Positions 18,753 to 27,986 are shown, counted from the stretch's first letter. The stretch: 64,000 nt of DNA from Limnohabitans sp. (GCF_030158565.1 NZ_JAOASQ010000023.1:1-64000), one strand, 5' to 3'. A program made the numbers and translations. The notes: generated by a model from the sequence alone, not told the origin.

Positions 18753-18807
18753 ACCTTACGTCGGAGCTGAAGCGCCGACCAGCAAAAGTCCAGCCCACAC
18801 CCCATCC

Positions 18808-19338
18808 TCAATTCAATGGCGCATGGCAAGTGCCATGAAATTTTCGGAACACCGGCGGAGCCATCGCAGCGTCGGATGCTGCAAACAAGCCACGTTTGTC
18901 TTTTTGAGCCCGCTTTTGCAGCTTCGCATAAGGCCCAGCCCCCACCCGGTAGCGGTAAGCCCAAGCCATGCCGCTGCGGACCATCTCGGCCCCCAGATCC
19001 ACCCCATCCAGACGCACTTGCACCACCTGCCGACCGTAATGGTCTTGCGCCAATTCCTGCACTTGTACGGTTTTTCGCAGCGCCAGACGGATCATCGCGT
19101 CGCGTGATGCTTCACCACCGGGCTGACAGGTTTCGGGCGCGTCGATGCCATCGATACGCACTTTGACAGGCTCCTGTTGCCCTTGCGGGACCAGCAGCAA
19201 AGTGTCGCCATCCATGACCCAACTCACCCAGGCGGTCGTCGCCACGGCCTCATCCGCCCAAGCCACAGGACAAGCCAGCAAGCTGCAAAGCAAGCCCAGC
19301 GCCATGCGGGAAAAGTTGGATGCGCTCACAGGCTTCAC
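18808..19338 (-). CDS. Secreted thermonuclease-like (SNase) protein
   Basis: The 176-aa protein has a cleavable signal peptide (hydrophobic core LGLLCSLLACPVAWA, cleavage near residue 28) and one staphylococcal-nuclease domain: VMDGDTLLL, RIDGIDAPE and the YGRQVVQVRLDG strand. The acidic and arginine residues of the active site (D in DGD, R in VRIDGID, E/R in the later segment) appear present, so extracytoplasmic nuclease activity is plausible. The GTG start overlaps the MarR stop by 4 bp, pointing to translational coupling. An internal ATG at 19305 would also keep the signal peptide. Confidence 0.85.
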   Translation of the reverse strand: MKPVSASNFSRMALGLLCSLLACPVAWADEAVATTAWVSWVMDGDTLLLVPQGQQEPVKVRIDGIDAPETCQPGGEASRDAMIRLALRKTVQVQELAQDHYGRQVVQVRLDGVDLGAEMVRSGMAWAYRYRVGAGPYAKLQKRAQKDKRGLFAASDAAMAPPVFRKFHGTCHAPLN

Positions 19339-19898
19339 GTGGTGCTGCCTTGCACCGGGGCCCGCGCAGATGCAGACGCAGAGCGCCCTCTGCGGCGGTC
19401 CGCCTTGGGCAAATCCGGGCCCAGCGTTTCTTGCAATGCCAACGCCTGCTGGCGCAAGCGCTCCAGCGCGTCATCCAGCGCTGCGGCCTCAGCGGACGAC
19501 AGCACCGACAGGATGCGGCTGTTGATGTCCTGGATTTGCGGCATCAATTGCGCATACAGCGCCTGCCCGGCCGGCGACACACTGACGCGCGCACTGCGCC
19601 GGTCGTGCGGCAAAGTCGTGCGCACGATCAATTTTTTCCGCAACAAGGCCGTGATGGCGCGCGACGTACGCGCCCGATCGCGGTGCATGCGCTCTGCCAG
19701 CGCCGAGGACAGCAGGCCTTCGGGATGCGCATGCAACTGGGCCAGCATGCCCCACTCGCGGCGCGTGATGCCATAGCCGCCTTCGCACAGGCGCACCACC
19801 ATCGCGCCAGCGGCGGCCGACAGTTGGCCGATGCGGTAGAGCAACAGGTCATCGACCGAAGCCAAGCGTTGAGATGGAGACAGTGTCATCGGTGGCAT
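19335..19898 (-). CDS. MarR-family transcriptional regulator
   Basis: A 187-aa DNA-binding protein with a winged helix-turn-helix at about residues 45-120 (ITRREWGMLAQL, then RDRARTSRAITALLRKKLI) and the wing HDRRSARVSVS. It has a basic C-terminal tail. It is transcribed divergently from a Bug-Bug-sulfatase-SulP operon, and a palindrome at 19920-19932 lies between them, so it probably senses an aromatic or carboxylic ligand and controls that operon. The ligand is unknown. Confidence 0.88.
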   Translation of the reverse strand: MPPMTLSPSQRLASVDDLLLYRIGQLSAAAGAMVVRLCEGGYGITRREWGMLAQLHAHPEGLLSSALAERMHRDRARTSRAITALLRKKLIVRTTLPHDRRSARVSVSPAGQALYAQLMPQIQDINSRILSVLSSAEAAALDDALERLRQQALALQETLGPDLPKADRRRGRSASASARAPVQGSTT

Positions 19899-19919
19899 CA
19901 GGGTTTTCAGGGAGGATGG

Positions 19920-19932
19920 TTGATTAGATCAA
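19920..19932. promoter_or_regulatory. Candidate MarR operator palindrome
   Basis: TTGAT-TAG-ATCAA is a perfect 5-bp inverted repeat with a three-base centre, 22 bp upstream of the marR-type start codon and about 90 bp before the first Bug gene. Its size and TTGAT/ATCAA arms are like known MarR-family sites. The link is inferred from position only. Confidence 0.45.
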
Positions 19933-20023
19933 TCACCTCAAAACAGCATACATTGTGGCTCAGAAGCTTGCGCGGCTTGGGTCATCGCAAGTCCTCATCG
20001 ATCCACCCTGGAAAATCGCTTTC

Positions 20024-20983
20024 ATGATGAAATCCATTCGTCACCGCCTGGGTTATGGCCTGCTGCTCATGGCAGCCTTTTGCGCCCATGCCCAGGAAAA
20101 ACCGCCCCTCAAAATTCTGGTGGGCTTCCCGCCCGGTGGCTCGGCCGACGTGATGGCGCGGCTGGTGGCCGACGCCTTGCGCGAAGATTTCAGTCCGATC
20201 GTGGTCGACAACAAACCAGGCGCGGGTGGCCGCATTGCGCTGAACATGGTGAAGACCGCCAAGCCCGATGGCCAGACCGTGATCGTGCTGCCCAGTGGTC
20301 CGATGGTGCTATTCCCTCACGTTTACAAAAAACTCGACTACGACGCGGTCAAGGACTTCACACCGGTCTCGCAAATTGCCCGCTTTCAGTTCGGCGTGGT
20401 GGCAGGTCCGGCTTCGGGCGTGAAGAACGTGGGCGAGATGATCGCCAAAGCCAAAGCCCAACCAGGTGCCAACAGTTACGGCACACCAGGCGCAGGCACT
20501 TTGCCCCACTTCATGGGCGTGCTGATGGAGCAATCTGCCGGCGTGCAGTTGAACCATGTGCCCTTTCAGGGCGGTGCCCCAGCCAACAATGCCTTGCTGG
20601 GTGGCCATATCGATTACAAGTTTGACGTGGTCAGCGAAACCGCTGAGCTGCACCGCAGCGGCAAGGCCCGCATCATTGCCGTCACAGGCAGCAAGCGCGA
20701 CACACAAGTGCCCGAAGTCCCCACACTCAAGGAGTCAGGCATCAACATGGATGCGACGGCCTGGTTCGCCATGTATGGCCCTGCTGGCCTCAAGGGTGAA
20801 GCCTTGGACCGCCTGGAAAAAGCCATGATCAAAATCGTACGCCTGCCCGTATTCAAAGACAAAGTACTCCAACTCGGCTATGAGCCGATCGGCTCCAGCT
20901 CGGCCGATCTGGCGGCAGCCCAAAAAAGCGACCTGACTCGCTGGGAAAAACCGATCAAATCCACCGGCGTACAGCTGGATTGA
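20024..20983 (+). CDS. Bug-family tripartite tricarboxylate transporter receptor (first of tandem pair)
   Basis: Periplasmic solute-binding protein of the TctC/Bug family. The 319-aa product has a signal peptide ending near AHAQ (residue 24), the family motif FPPGGSADVMARL and a GAGGRIA loop that closes over the ligand carboxylate. The ATG at 20024 starts just before the basic n-region; upstream in-frame codons would spoil the signal. No TctA/TctB membrane genes lie in the window, so it is an orphan receptor. It is followed 18 bp later by another Bug gene. Confidence 0.9.
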   Translation: MMKSIRHRLGYGLLLMAAFCAHAQEKPPLKILVGFPPGGSADVMARLVADALREDFSPIVVDNKPGAGGRIALNMVKTAKPDGQTVIVLPSGPMVLFPHVYKKLDYDAVKDFTPVSQIARFQFGVVAGPASGVKNVGEMIAKAKAQPGANSYGTPGAGTLPHFMGVLMEQSAGVQLNHVPFQGGAPANNALLGGHIDYKFDVVSETAELHRSGKARIIAVTGSKRDTQVPEVPTLKESGINMDATAWFAMYGPAGLKGEALDRLEKAMIKIVRLPVFKDKVLQLGYEPIGSSSADLAAAQKSDLTRWEKPIKSTGVQLD

Positions 20984-21001
20984 CAACCAAGGGAGAACAA
21001 C

Positions 21002-21973
21002 ATGCACAACCTATTTTTTCGCCACAGCCTGCTGGGCATCTTGGGGCTGCTGATCGGGACGGCCAGCATCGCCCAGACGGCCCCGTGGCCGATCAAACCG
21101 GTCAAGTTCATCAACAGCTTCCCACCCGGCGGGCCTTCAGACATCCTGGCGCGTGCTGTCGGCGATGTGTTACAAAAACAATTCAACCAAGCCTTTGTGG
21201 TGGAAAACAAGGCCGGGGCCTCAGGCAATGTGGGTGCCGATGCGGTCGCCAAATCTGCCGCCGATGGCTATACCTTGCTGTGGGGCATCGACACCACCCA
21301 CACCATCAACCCGCACATCTACAAAACCATGCCGTTCAAGGAAGCGGACCTCAAGCCCGTCATGGTGATCGCCAGCTCGGGCCTGTTGGTGGGCGTGCAT
21401 CCCGGCACACAGATCAAGACACTGCCTGAGTTCATGCAAGTCGCCCGTCAACGCAGCCTCAACTTCAGCTCTGGTGGCAACGGCTCGCCAGGCCACTTGT
21501 GGGTCAACATGGCCAACCTCGCAGCGGCGACCCGCTTGGTGCACGTGCCTTACCGTGGCAATTCGCCGGCAGTGCTGGCGGTCGTGGCTGGCGAGGTGGA
21601 TGGCGGCACGCTGGCCACAACCGGCATGCTGCCCCAAGTCAAAAGCAACAAGGTGACGGCCTTGGCCACGACCAGCCGCAAGCGTTCACGCGTGGCCCCC
21701 GAGATCCCCACCGTCGGCGAACTGGGCCACAAAGAGCTGGAAAGTGAAGTGGTTTACGTCGTCATGGTCCCAGGTCAAACCCCAGAGTCCACCATGCAAA
21801 CGCTGAGCAAAGCCTTGCTGGATGCACTCAACAGGCCTGAACTGCAAAGCAAGATCCAGGATCTGGACATGGCCTACGAAGGCCTGAGCGGCAGCGCAGC
21901 AGTCAACCGTCTCAAAGGACTGTCGGACCACTACGGCCGCGTCATCCGGGCGACTGGCATGAAAGTCGATTGA
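21002..21973 (+). CDS. Bug-family tripartite tricarboxylate transporter receptor (second of tandem pair)
   Basis: The 323-aa product has a signal peptide ending near SIAQT (residue 22) and the Bug motifs FPPGGPSDILARAVG and NKAGASGNVGAD. It is clearly diverged from the receptor just upstream, so the pair is not a recent duplication. A good ribosome site (GGGAGAA) precedes ATG 21002. It lies 19 bp before the sulfatase gene, which suggests that the bound solute is a carboxylated or sulfated organic compound; this is inference. Confidence 0.9.
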   Translation: MHNLFFRHSLLGILGLLIGTASIAQTAPWPIKPVKFINSFPPGGPSDILARAVGDVLQKQFNQAFVVENKAGASGNVGADAVAKSAADGYTLLWGIDTTHTINPHIYKTMPFKEADLKPVMVIASSGLLVGVHPGTQIKTLPEFMQVARQRSLNFSSGGNGSPGHLWVNMANLAAATRLVHVPYRGNSPAVLAVVAGEVDGGTLATTGMLPQVKSNKVTALATTSRKRSRVAPEIPTVGELGHKELESEVVYVVMVPGQTPESTMQTLSKALLDALNRPELQSKIQDLDMAYEGLSGSAAVNRLKGLSDHYGRVIRATGMKVD

Positions 21974-21992
21974 AACGCCCCCGCCTGAGTCC

Positions 21993-23327
21993 ATGACCAC
22001 CAACCCACGCCCCAACATCATCTTCATCGTGGCCGACGACCTCGGCTTTGCGGACCTGGGCTGCTATGGCGGTCGCGATGCGCAGTTCGGCAAGGTCTCG
22101 CCCGTGCTCGACCAGCTGGCCGCCAAAGGCCTCAAATTCACACAGGGTTACGCCAACTCGCCCGTGTGCTCGCCCACCCGCTTTGCGCTCATGACGGCCC
22201 GCTACCAATACCGCCTGCGCGGCGGTGCCGACGAACCCATCAACAGCAAGAGCAAAGGCAGCACCGTGCTCGGCTTGCCGCCCGAGCACCCCAGCCTGCC
22301 CTCGCTGCTCAAGGCCAGCGGTTACCGCACAGCCCTCATCGGCAAATGGCACCTCGGTTACCCGCCGCACTTCAGCCCGATCAAGTCGGGCTACGAAGAA
22401 TTTTTTGGCCCCATGTCAGGCGGCGTGGACTATTTCACCCATGCCAGCAACAACGGCACGCACGACCTCTACACCAACGAAGAAGAAAAACACGAAGACG
22501 GCTACCTGACCGACCTGATCTCGCACAAGGCGGTGGATTTTGTGCAGCGCATGGCCCCCGGCGCTGCGCAAGGCACGCCCTTCTTTTTGAGCTTGCACTA
22601 CACCGCGCCACACTGGCCCTGGGAAACCCGCGAAGACCACGCGCTGGCAGCCGAGGTCAAGGACAACCTGTTCCACCTGCACGGCGGCAACATCCACACC
22701 TACCACCGCATGATCCACCACATGGACGAAGGCATTGGCTGGGTGGTCGATGCGCTGCAAAAAACCGGGCAACTCGACAACACCCTGATCGTCTTCACCA
22801 GCGACAACGGCGGCGAGCGTTTCAGCGACAACTGGCCGCTGGTGGGCGGCAAGATGGACCTGACCGAAGGCGGCATCCGCGTGCCGTGGATCGCGCACTG
22901 GCCTGCCGTGATCGCGCCCGGCGGCACCTCGGCCCAGCACTGCATGACCATGGACTGGTCGGCCACCATGGTCGAGCTGGCAGGCGCCAAGGCCCATGAC
23001 GACTTGCCCTTTGATGGCGTGTCTTTGGCCCCCGTGCTGCGCGATGCCCAGCACCAGTTTGAGCGGCCCCTTTACTGGCGCATGAACCACCGAGGCCAAC
23101 GCGCCCTGCGCATGGGCGACTACAAATACCTGCGGGTGGACGGCAACGACTATCTGTTCAACATCCCGGCCGACGAACGCGAACGCGCCAACCTGGGCGG
23201 GCGCCAAGCCGAGCGCTTGCAAGCCATGCGCGCTGCGTGGGAGGCGTGGGACGCCACCGTGCCCGCCATCCCCGAAGACGCGACGGTGAGCCTGGGCTAC
23301 TCGGTCAAAGACATGCCGCAGCGCTGA
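21993..23327 (+). CDS. Type I sulfatase (arylsulfatase-like), cytosolic form
   Basis: The 444-aa protein belongs to the alkaline phosphatase/sulfatase superfamily. Metal-binding D15-D16 (IVADDLGFADLG) and the formylglycine motif C59-S60-P61-T62-R63 are present, so it needs maturation of Cys59 by an FGE-type enzyme, which is not in the window. The N-terminus goes straight into the catalytic strand with no signal peptide, so it should act in the cytosol after uptake of the ester. Its place after two receptors and before a SulP transporter suggests sulfate-ester use. Confidence 0.9.
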   Translation: MTTNPRPNIIFIVADDLGFADLGCYGGRDAQFGKVSPVLDQLAAKGLKFTQGYANSPVCSPTRFALMTARYQYRLRGGADEPINSKSKGSTVLGLPPEHPSLPSLLKASGYRTALIGKWHLGYPPHFSPIKSGYEEFFGPMSGGVDYFTHASNNGTHDLYTNEEEKHEDGYLTDLISHKAVDFVQRMAPGAAQGTPFFLSLHYTAPHWPWETREDHALAAEVKDNLFHLHGGNIHTYHRMIHHMDEGIGWVVDALQKTGQLDNTLIVFTSDNGGERFSDNWPLVGGKMDLTEGGIRVPWIAHWPAVIAPGGTSAQHCMTMDWSATMVELAGAKAHDDLPFDGVSLAPVLRDAQHQFERPLYWRMNHRGQRALRMGDYKYLRVDGNDYLFNIPADERERANLGGRQAERLQAMRAAWEAWDATVPAIPEDATVSLGYSVKDMPQR

Positions 23328-23350
23328 GGCACGGGCGGCTAAGATCAGGC

Positions 23351-25036
23351 ATGGTTTCCATGCAACGTTTTTTGACTTTTCGCCACTGGCCGCGCTTGAG
23401 CGCTGATCTGGCCCGCACCGAAGTGCTGGCCGGACTGACGGTCGCGCTGGTGATGGTGCCCCAAGCGGTGGCCTATGCGGGCCTGGCGGGCATGCCCTTG
23501 GTCACAGGGCTCTACACCTGCCTGGTGCCCGCTTTGCTGGCCGCTTTGCTGGGCAGTGCCAACCGCTTGTCGGTCGGCCCTGCTGCGCTGACCTGCGTGC
23601 TGATTGGCGCATCGCTGACGGGCATGGCCGAACCAGGCTCGCCTGAATGGGTTTCACTGGCCGTGTGGCTGTCATTGTTGTCGGGCGGCATCCAGCTGCT
23701 GCTGGGGCTGGGCAATTACGGCTGGCTCATCAACCTGGTCAGCTCCCCGGTGATGATGGGCTTCACGCAAGCGGCTTCCTTGCTGATCATGGCCTCGCAA
23801 GTGCCCGCCTTGCTGGGTGTGAAAGCCTGGAGTTGGGACGTGCAGACCTGGGGTGTCTGGATGACTGGATGGCCTGCCCTGTTTGGCTTGGCAAGCCTGA
23901 TCGCGCTCTTGTTGTTGCGCAAATTCAAGCCGCGCTGGCCCGGCATCATGCTGGTGATGGCGGCGGCCTCGGCCTTGGGCTATGCCAGCGGGTATGAACA
24001 ACACGGCAGCGTGGTGGGCCTGTTGCCTGCTGGCCTGCCTGACTTTTACTGGCCACACTGGCCTGGTCTGGACATGCTCAACCAGTTGTGGGTACCCGCC
24101 ATGGTGATCGCCCTGGTGAGCTTTCTGGAGACCGCATCGAGCGCCCGCATCGAATGCCAGCGCGACGGCAAACGCTGGGACGACAGCACCGAGTTGTTTG
24201 CTCAGGGCCTGGCCAAACTGGCCTCGGCTTTCTCAGGCAGCTTCCCAACCAGCACCTCGTTTTCACGCTCGGCCCTGATGCTGTACGCGGGTGCCCGCTC
24301 GGGCTGGGCCGTGGTGGCCTCCATCGGTTTTGTCTTGCTGGCTTTGCTGCTGCTCATGCCCGCGCTGCAATATGTGCCGCGCTCGGTCATGGCCGCTGCC
24401 GTGATCGTGGCCGTGCTCAACTTGTTCCAGCCCAAACAGTTCCTCAAACTCTGGCGCATTGACCGGGTCGAGACCATGACCGCGGCGGTGACTTTTGCGA
24501 TCACCCTGGCCACGGCACCGCGCATCTATTGGGGTGTGATGGCGGGCGTGCTGGTGGGCCTGAGCCACTTTTTACACACACGGCTGCACCCGCGCATCAT
24601 CGAGGTGGGCTTGCATCCGGATGGCAGCTTGCGCGATCGACACCTGTGGAAGCTGCCGCCTCTGGCACCCCATTTGTATGCCTTGCGCATGGACGCCGAG
24701 CTGGACTTTGCCGCTGCCAGCGGTTTCGAACGCGCCATCACCGAACACTTGGCGCTCAACCCCGAGGTGGCGCATGTGTGCCTGTTTGCACACCCGATCA
24801 ACCGGGTCGATGCCACGGGTGTGGAAACCTTCAGTCAGCTGCAAAGACAACTTTTCAGCCGTGGCATCACACTGCACATCAGCGGCATCAAGCTGCCGGT
24901 GGAGACCGCCCTCAAACGGGCCGGAGAATTGCACGCAAGCCCATGGCTCAAGATGTACCGCACCGACGCCGATGCGCTGCAAGCCTTGGCACAGTTGGCG
25001 CCGCTGCCCAATGACATCGCGGCGGCCAACATCTGA
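23351..25036 (+). CDS. SulP-family transporter with STAS domain (sulfatase-linked)
   Basis: A 561-aa membrane protein with about eleven hydrophobic segments, the SulP consensus VPQAVAYAGLAGMPLVTGLYT near residues 39-59, and a C-terminal STAS domain (about 440-545). It starts 23 bp after the sulfatase gene at an ATG at 23351 (alternative at 23360). Being downstream of a sulfatase, it could import sulfate or move sulfate released in the cytosol. It is only distantly similar to the SulP protein at 10421-12100. Confidence 0.88.
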   Translation: MVSMQRFLTFRHWPRLSADLARTEVLAGLTVALVMVPQAVAYAGLAGMPLVTGLYTCLVPALLAALLGSANRLSVGPAALTCVLIGASLTGMAEPGSPEWVSLAVWLSLLSGGIQLLLGLGNYGWLINLVSSPVMMGFTQAASLLIMASQVPALLGVKAWSWDVQTWGVWMTGWPALFGLASLIALLLLRKFKPRWPGIMLVMAAASALGYASGYEQHGSVVGLLPAGLPDFYWPHWPGLDMLNQLWVPAMVIALVSFLETASSARIECQRDGKRWDDSTELFAQGLAKLASAFSGSFPTSTSFSRSALMLYAGARSGWAVVASIGFVLLALLLLMPALQYVPRSVMAAAVIVAVLNLFQPKQFLKLWRIDRVETMTAAVTFAITLATAPRIYWGVMAGVLVGLSHFLHTRLHPRIIEVGLHPDGSLRDRHLWKLPPLAPHLYALRMDAELDFAAASGFERAITEHLALNPEVAHVCLFAHPINRVDATGVETFSQLQRQLFSRGITLHISGIKLPVETALKRAGELHASPWLKMYRTDADALQALAQLAPLPNDIAAANI

Positions 25037-25048
25037 AACAGGCGTGGG

Positions 25049-26035
25049 TCAGTCGATGGTCACGCCACCGTTTTTGATGACCTGACGCCAACGCTCGGTG
25101 TCTTCCTTCATCCATTGCGCCATCTCTTCTGGCGTATTGCCTACAGGCTCGGCCCCCACCTCGGCAAAGCGGCGTTGCATTTCAGGGGTGCGCAAGATGT
25201 CGCTGATCAGACTGGACAAGCGCTGCGCGATGGCCATGGGCGTTTTGGGGGGTGCCACCAAGGCGAACCAGGCCACCGCCACCACGCCGGGGACGATCTC
25301 CTGCAAGGCAGGCGTCTGCGGCATGCTCGGGATGCGCTTGGCGCTGGTGACGGCCAGAACCTTGAGCTTGCCATTGCGCAAATGGGCCGAGGCTTGCGCC
25401 ACATTGCCAAACATCACGTTGACATGCCCGGCCAGCAAATCGGCCATGGCCGGCGCATCGCCTTTGTAGGGCACATGGACCAGCTTGGTGCCGGTTTTTT
25501 GCTTGAACAACTCTGCTGTCAGGTGCGCTGTGGAGCCGTTGCCTTGAGAGGCATAGCTGAGTTTGTCGGGGTTGGCTTTGGCGTAAGCGATCAGCTCTTG
25601 GACCGAATTGGCGGGCACCGAGGGGTGCACCATCAAGGCATTGGGCACCAAAGAGAACACCGTGATCGGCACGAACTTGGCCGGGTCGTAATTGAGCTTG
25701 GGGTACAGGCTCACATTGATCGACAAAGGCGGCGGCGGCGCAGCCATCAAGGTGTAGCCGTCTGGTTCGGCGTTGAACAACATCTCGGCGGCGATATTGC
25801 CTGCCGCACCCGGCTTGTTGTCGATCACGATCGTTTGCCCCAGCTTGCTGGACAAGGCTTCCGAGACCAAGCGGGGGAACAAGTCGGCACTGCCACCTGC
25901 AGGGTTGGGCACCAAAATCTTGAGGGTCTTTTGCGGCCAGGCTGCAGGACTTTGCGCCCCCGCAGTGGTGGCCCACCCAGGCAAGCTCAGGGCCAAAGAA
26001 GCGCTCAGGAATTCACGGCGACGGTGGTGTGTCAT
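25049..26035 (-). CDS. Bug-family receptor of the Rieske oxygenase operon
   Basis: A 328-aa periplasmic solute-binding protein with an arginine-rich, Tat-like signal (HHRRREFLSASLALSLPGWA) and Bug motifs VPNPAGGSADLFPRL and NKPGAAGNIAAE. It begins 17 bp after the oxygenase small subunit on the same strand, so it probably captures the aromatic acid that the oxygenase attacks, as TphC does for terephthalate. It is convergent with the SulP gene (12 bp between stops). No membrane components are adjacent. Confidence 0.9.
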   Translation of the reverse strand: MTHHRRREFLSASLALSLPGWATTAGAQSPAAWPQKTLKILVPNPAGGSADLFPRLVSEALSSKLGQTIVIDNKPGAAGNIAAEMLFNAEPDGYTLMAAPPPPLSINVSLYPKLNYDPAKFVPITVFSLVPNALMVHPSVPANSVQELIAYAKANPDKLSYASQGNGSTAHLTAELFKQKTGTKLVHVPYKGDAPAMADLLAGHVNVMFGNVAQASAHLRNGKLKVLAVTSAKRIPSMPQTPALQEIVPGVVAVAWFALVAPPKTPMAIAQRLSSLISDILRTPEMQRRFAEVGAEPVGNTPEEMAQWMKEDTERWRQVIKNGGVTID

Positions 26036-26052
26036 GGCAAGCTTTCAGCGTT

Positions 26053-26535
26053 TCAAAGGGGAATGACCAACAAGGTTTCGATGATGCGCGAGTCGTACAA
26101 GAACAAGCGCTTTTTGAAACGCGGTCCCTCTGGCGTGATCAGAACTTCGTCATGGCATTGGCCGGTGGAAAAAATGGCCATGTCACCGTCCAGCGACATG
26201 GTGCGCACCACCAGGTAATTCGAGCGCACCTGCAGCACGCCATCGGCCTCGCCCACGATTTGCACACCCGACAGGATGTGCCGGTAGTGGTGTGGCTCGT
26301 AAATGTTGGCCACGCGCATGGACTTGATGCGGTCGCGCAGCTGCGCGGCACTGCGGGCGTCGATGATGGCCATGGGCAAGCCCCGGTCATGGTTGAAGCG
26401 CGACTGCACGGTGTAGCGGCCATCGGGCAGCAAGAGCGCTGCAATGGCTTCCACCCGGTCTTCGTCGATGGCACGGGCCCATTCGTAGATGAGGTTTTCA
26501 ACCGCCCGGAAATGTTGATCGTGTTGCGCGCTCAT
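26053..26535 (-). CDS. Aromatic-ring-hydroxylating dioxygenase, small (beta) subunit
   Basis: The 160-aa protein has the cone-shaped beta-subunit fold of Rieske dioxygenases (SnoaL/NTF2-like), with the typical YEWARAIDEDRVEAIAALLLPDG start and a C-terminal FKKRLFLYDSRII strand. It has no metal site; its role is structural, completing the alpha3beta3 hexamer. The start codon overlaps the alpha-subunit stop by 4 bp. It resembles beta subunits of anthranilate/benzoate-type enzymes, but the substrate cannot be told. Confidence 0.88.
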   Translation of the reverse strand: MSAQHDQHFRAVENLIYEWARAIDEDRVEAIAALLLPDGRYTVQSRFNHDRGLPMAIIDARSAAQLRDRIKSMRVANIYEPHHYRHILSGVQIVGEADGVLQVRSNYLVVRTMSLDGDMAIFSTGQCHDEVLITPEGPRFKKRLFLYDSRIIETLLVIPL

Positions 26536-27827
26536 GCCAAGTCCATGTCTGATCGGTAGTTGTGCCAGAAGTTGCGGATGGCGCGCTCCGAGAGTTTGCT
26601 GGTGCCGCCGCTTTCCAGCGTTTTGCCGCCCATCTCAATGAAGCTCTCGCCGCTTTGCCCATCGGCCATGGCTTTTTGCATCATCTCGCAAACAGCCGCA
26701 TCCTCGACCGAGATCATGCCGGCCGATCCGGCCAGATTGGCTTGCACCAAGCGGGTTTGCGTGGTGGCCTCGTCGTCATCGGCGAAACCAAAATAGGTCC
26801 AGACCAAATCCGACTCGCCCACACCGCGCGGAATGAGCTGCCGGGTCGCCAAGCTGTTGGCAATTTGGTGGAGCACGAAGCTGGGGTAGGTCGTCAGGAT
26901 CTGCACGCTCACGCCATCACCAAACTCATCACGCCACTTGAGGATGCTGGGGTCCTCCAGCTTCATGTCGTCGTTCACGGACCGCAAGGCGGCGCTGGTT
27001 TTGTCAAAGTCTTCCGACTTTTTTTCGGTGCCGGCCTTGGTGTAGAAATACACATGGCGGCCGCTTTGATCGAGCGTCATGCCCGACTCTTGGGACTGGC
27101 GCGACAAACCAAAGGTGCCGTAGAAAGTGTGCAGGATGTTGGCGTGGTACGAGTCCCGAGGGTTCTCGTGGTACGTCTTCCAGTTGGCATGGATGCGCTG
27201 GGTGTCGTAGCCCAGCACCTTCAAAGGCTTGTGCAGCACACGTCGGATGCCTGCGGCCACATCACCCAGCCAGGCTTCCAGGGACTCGACATCATGAGAG
27301 AAGGTCGCAAAGACCAGACCGCAAATCGTTTCCACACGCAATTTGTGCAGACCATGTTCGGACAGTTGAAAGTCTTTGGGTAAGCCGCCCTCGCCGCGCA
27401 AACCGTGGCTGAACGCCGCGTGCGTGAGGTCACCTTTGAGGTTGTAGTTCCAGGCGTGGTAGACGCAATAAAGCTTCTTGACCTGGCCAAAGGCATCGCG
27501 GCACAGCATATTGCCCCGATGCGCGCAGCGGTTGACCACCGCATGCAGTGAGCCATCTTCCGCCCGGGTCAGCACCACCGACTGGTCACCGATGTAAGTG
27601 GTTTTGAAGCTGCCCACCTCGGGCACTTCGGCCTCCAGGCCCAAATAGTTCCAGGTCTTGCCCCGGAAGATCTTGACTTGTTCCTGTGCGTAAATGTCTG
27701 GGTCGGTGTAGACCCAATACGGGGCCCGGGTATAGCCCTCGGCAGGCCATGGGCGGGCAGTCTTTTCTCGCGAGCTGGTGGGGCCGCGCACCACGGCTTC
27801 GTGGCTGGCATGGGCTGGCGTGTTCAT
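26532..27827 (-). CDS. Aromatic-ring-hydroxylating dioxygenase, large (alpha) subunit
   Basis: Catalytic subunit of a Rieske non-heme iron oxygenase. In the 431-aa product the Rieske [2Fe-2S] ligands are C101, H103, C121 and H124 (CAHRGNMLC ... CVYHAW), and the mononuclear iron histidines are H228 and H233 in ENPRDSYHANILH, with D225 as the electron-bridge aspartate. The ATG at 27827 was chosen over a TTG nine bases upstream. It leads the alpha-beta-Bug operon. No ferredoxin, reductase or diol dehydrogenase is present nearby, so electron donors must be encoded elsewhere. Confidence 0.92.
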   Translation of the reverse strand: MNTPAHASHEAVVRGPTSSREKTARPWPAEGYTRAPYWVYTDPDIYAQEQVKIFRGKTWNYLGLEAEVPEVGSFKTTYIGDQSVVLTRAEDGSLHAVVNRCAHRGNMLCRDAFGQVKKLYCVYHAWNYNLKGDLTHAAFSHGLRGEGGLPKDFQLSEHGLHKLRVETICGLVFATFSHDVESLEAWLGDVAAGIRRVLHKPLKVLGYDTQRIHANWKTYHENPRDSYHANILHTFYGTFGLSRQSQESGMTLDQSGRHVYFYTKAGTEKKSEDFDKTSAALRSVNDDMKLEDPSILKWRDEFGDGVSVQILTTYPSFVLHQIANSLATRQLIPRGVGESDLVWTYFGFADDDEATTQTRLVQANLAGSAGMISVEDAAVCEMMQKAMADGQSGESFIEMGGKTLESGGTSKLSERAIRNFWHNYRSDMDLA

Positions 27828-27986
27828 ATCGGTCAAGCTGGGCTTTCACGTTGGAGAATGGTTAAGCCCAAACATAAGGCCAAGTCCTCAGGGCACTTGT
27901 CATGCAGATGACTGAGCCAGCCAGCGTGCAGAGCACGCATTTCCCAATGAGCCGACAGGCTTGCGCATGCGCCGCAACTCCAAAGT

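Noticed and set aside
18760-18779. Hairpin gtcggagct-ga-agcgccgac between moeB and the nuclease gene
   Set aside because: The stem has a mismatch and no T-run on either side, so I do not call it a terminator.
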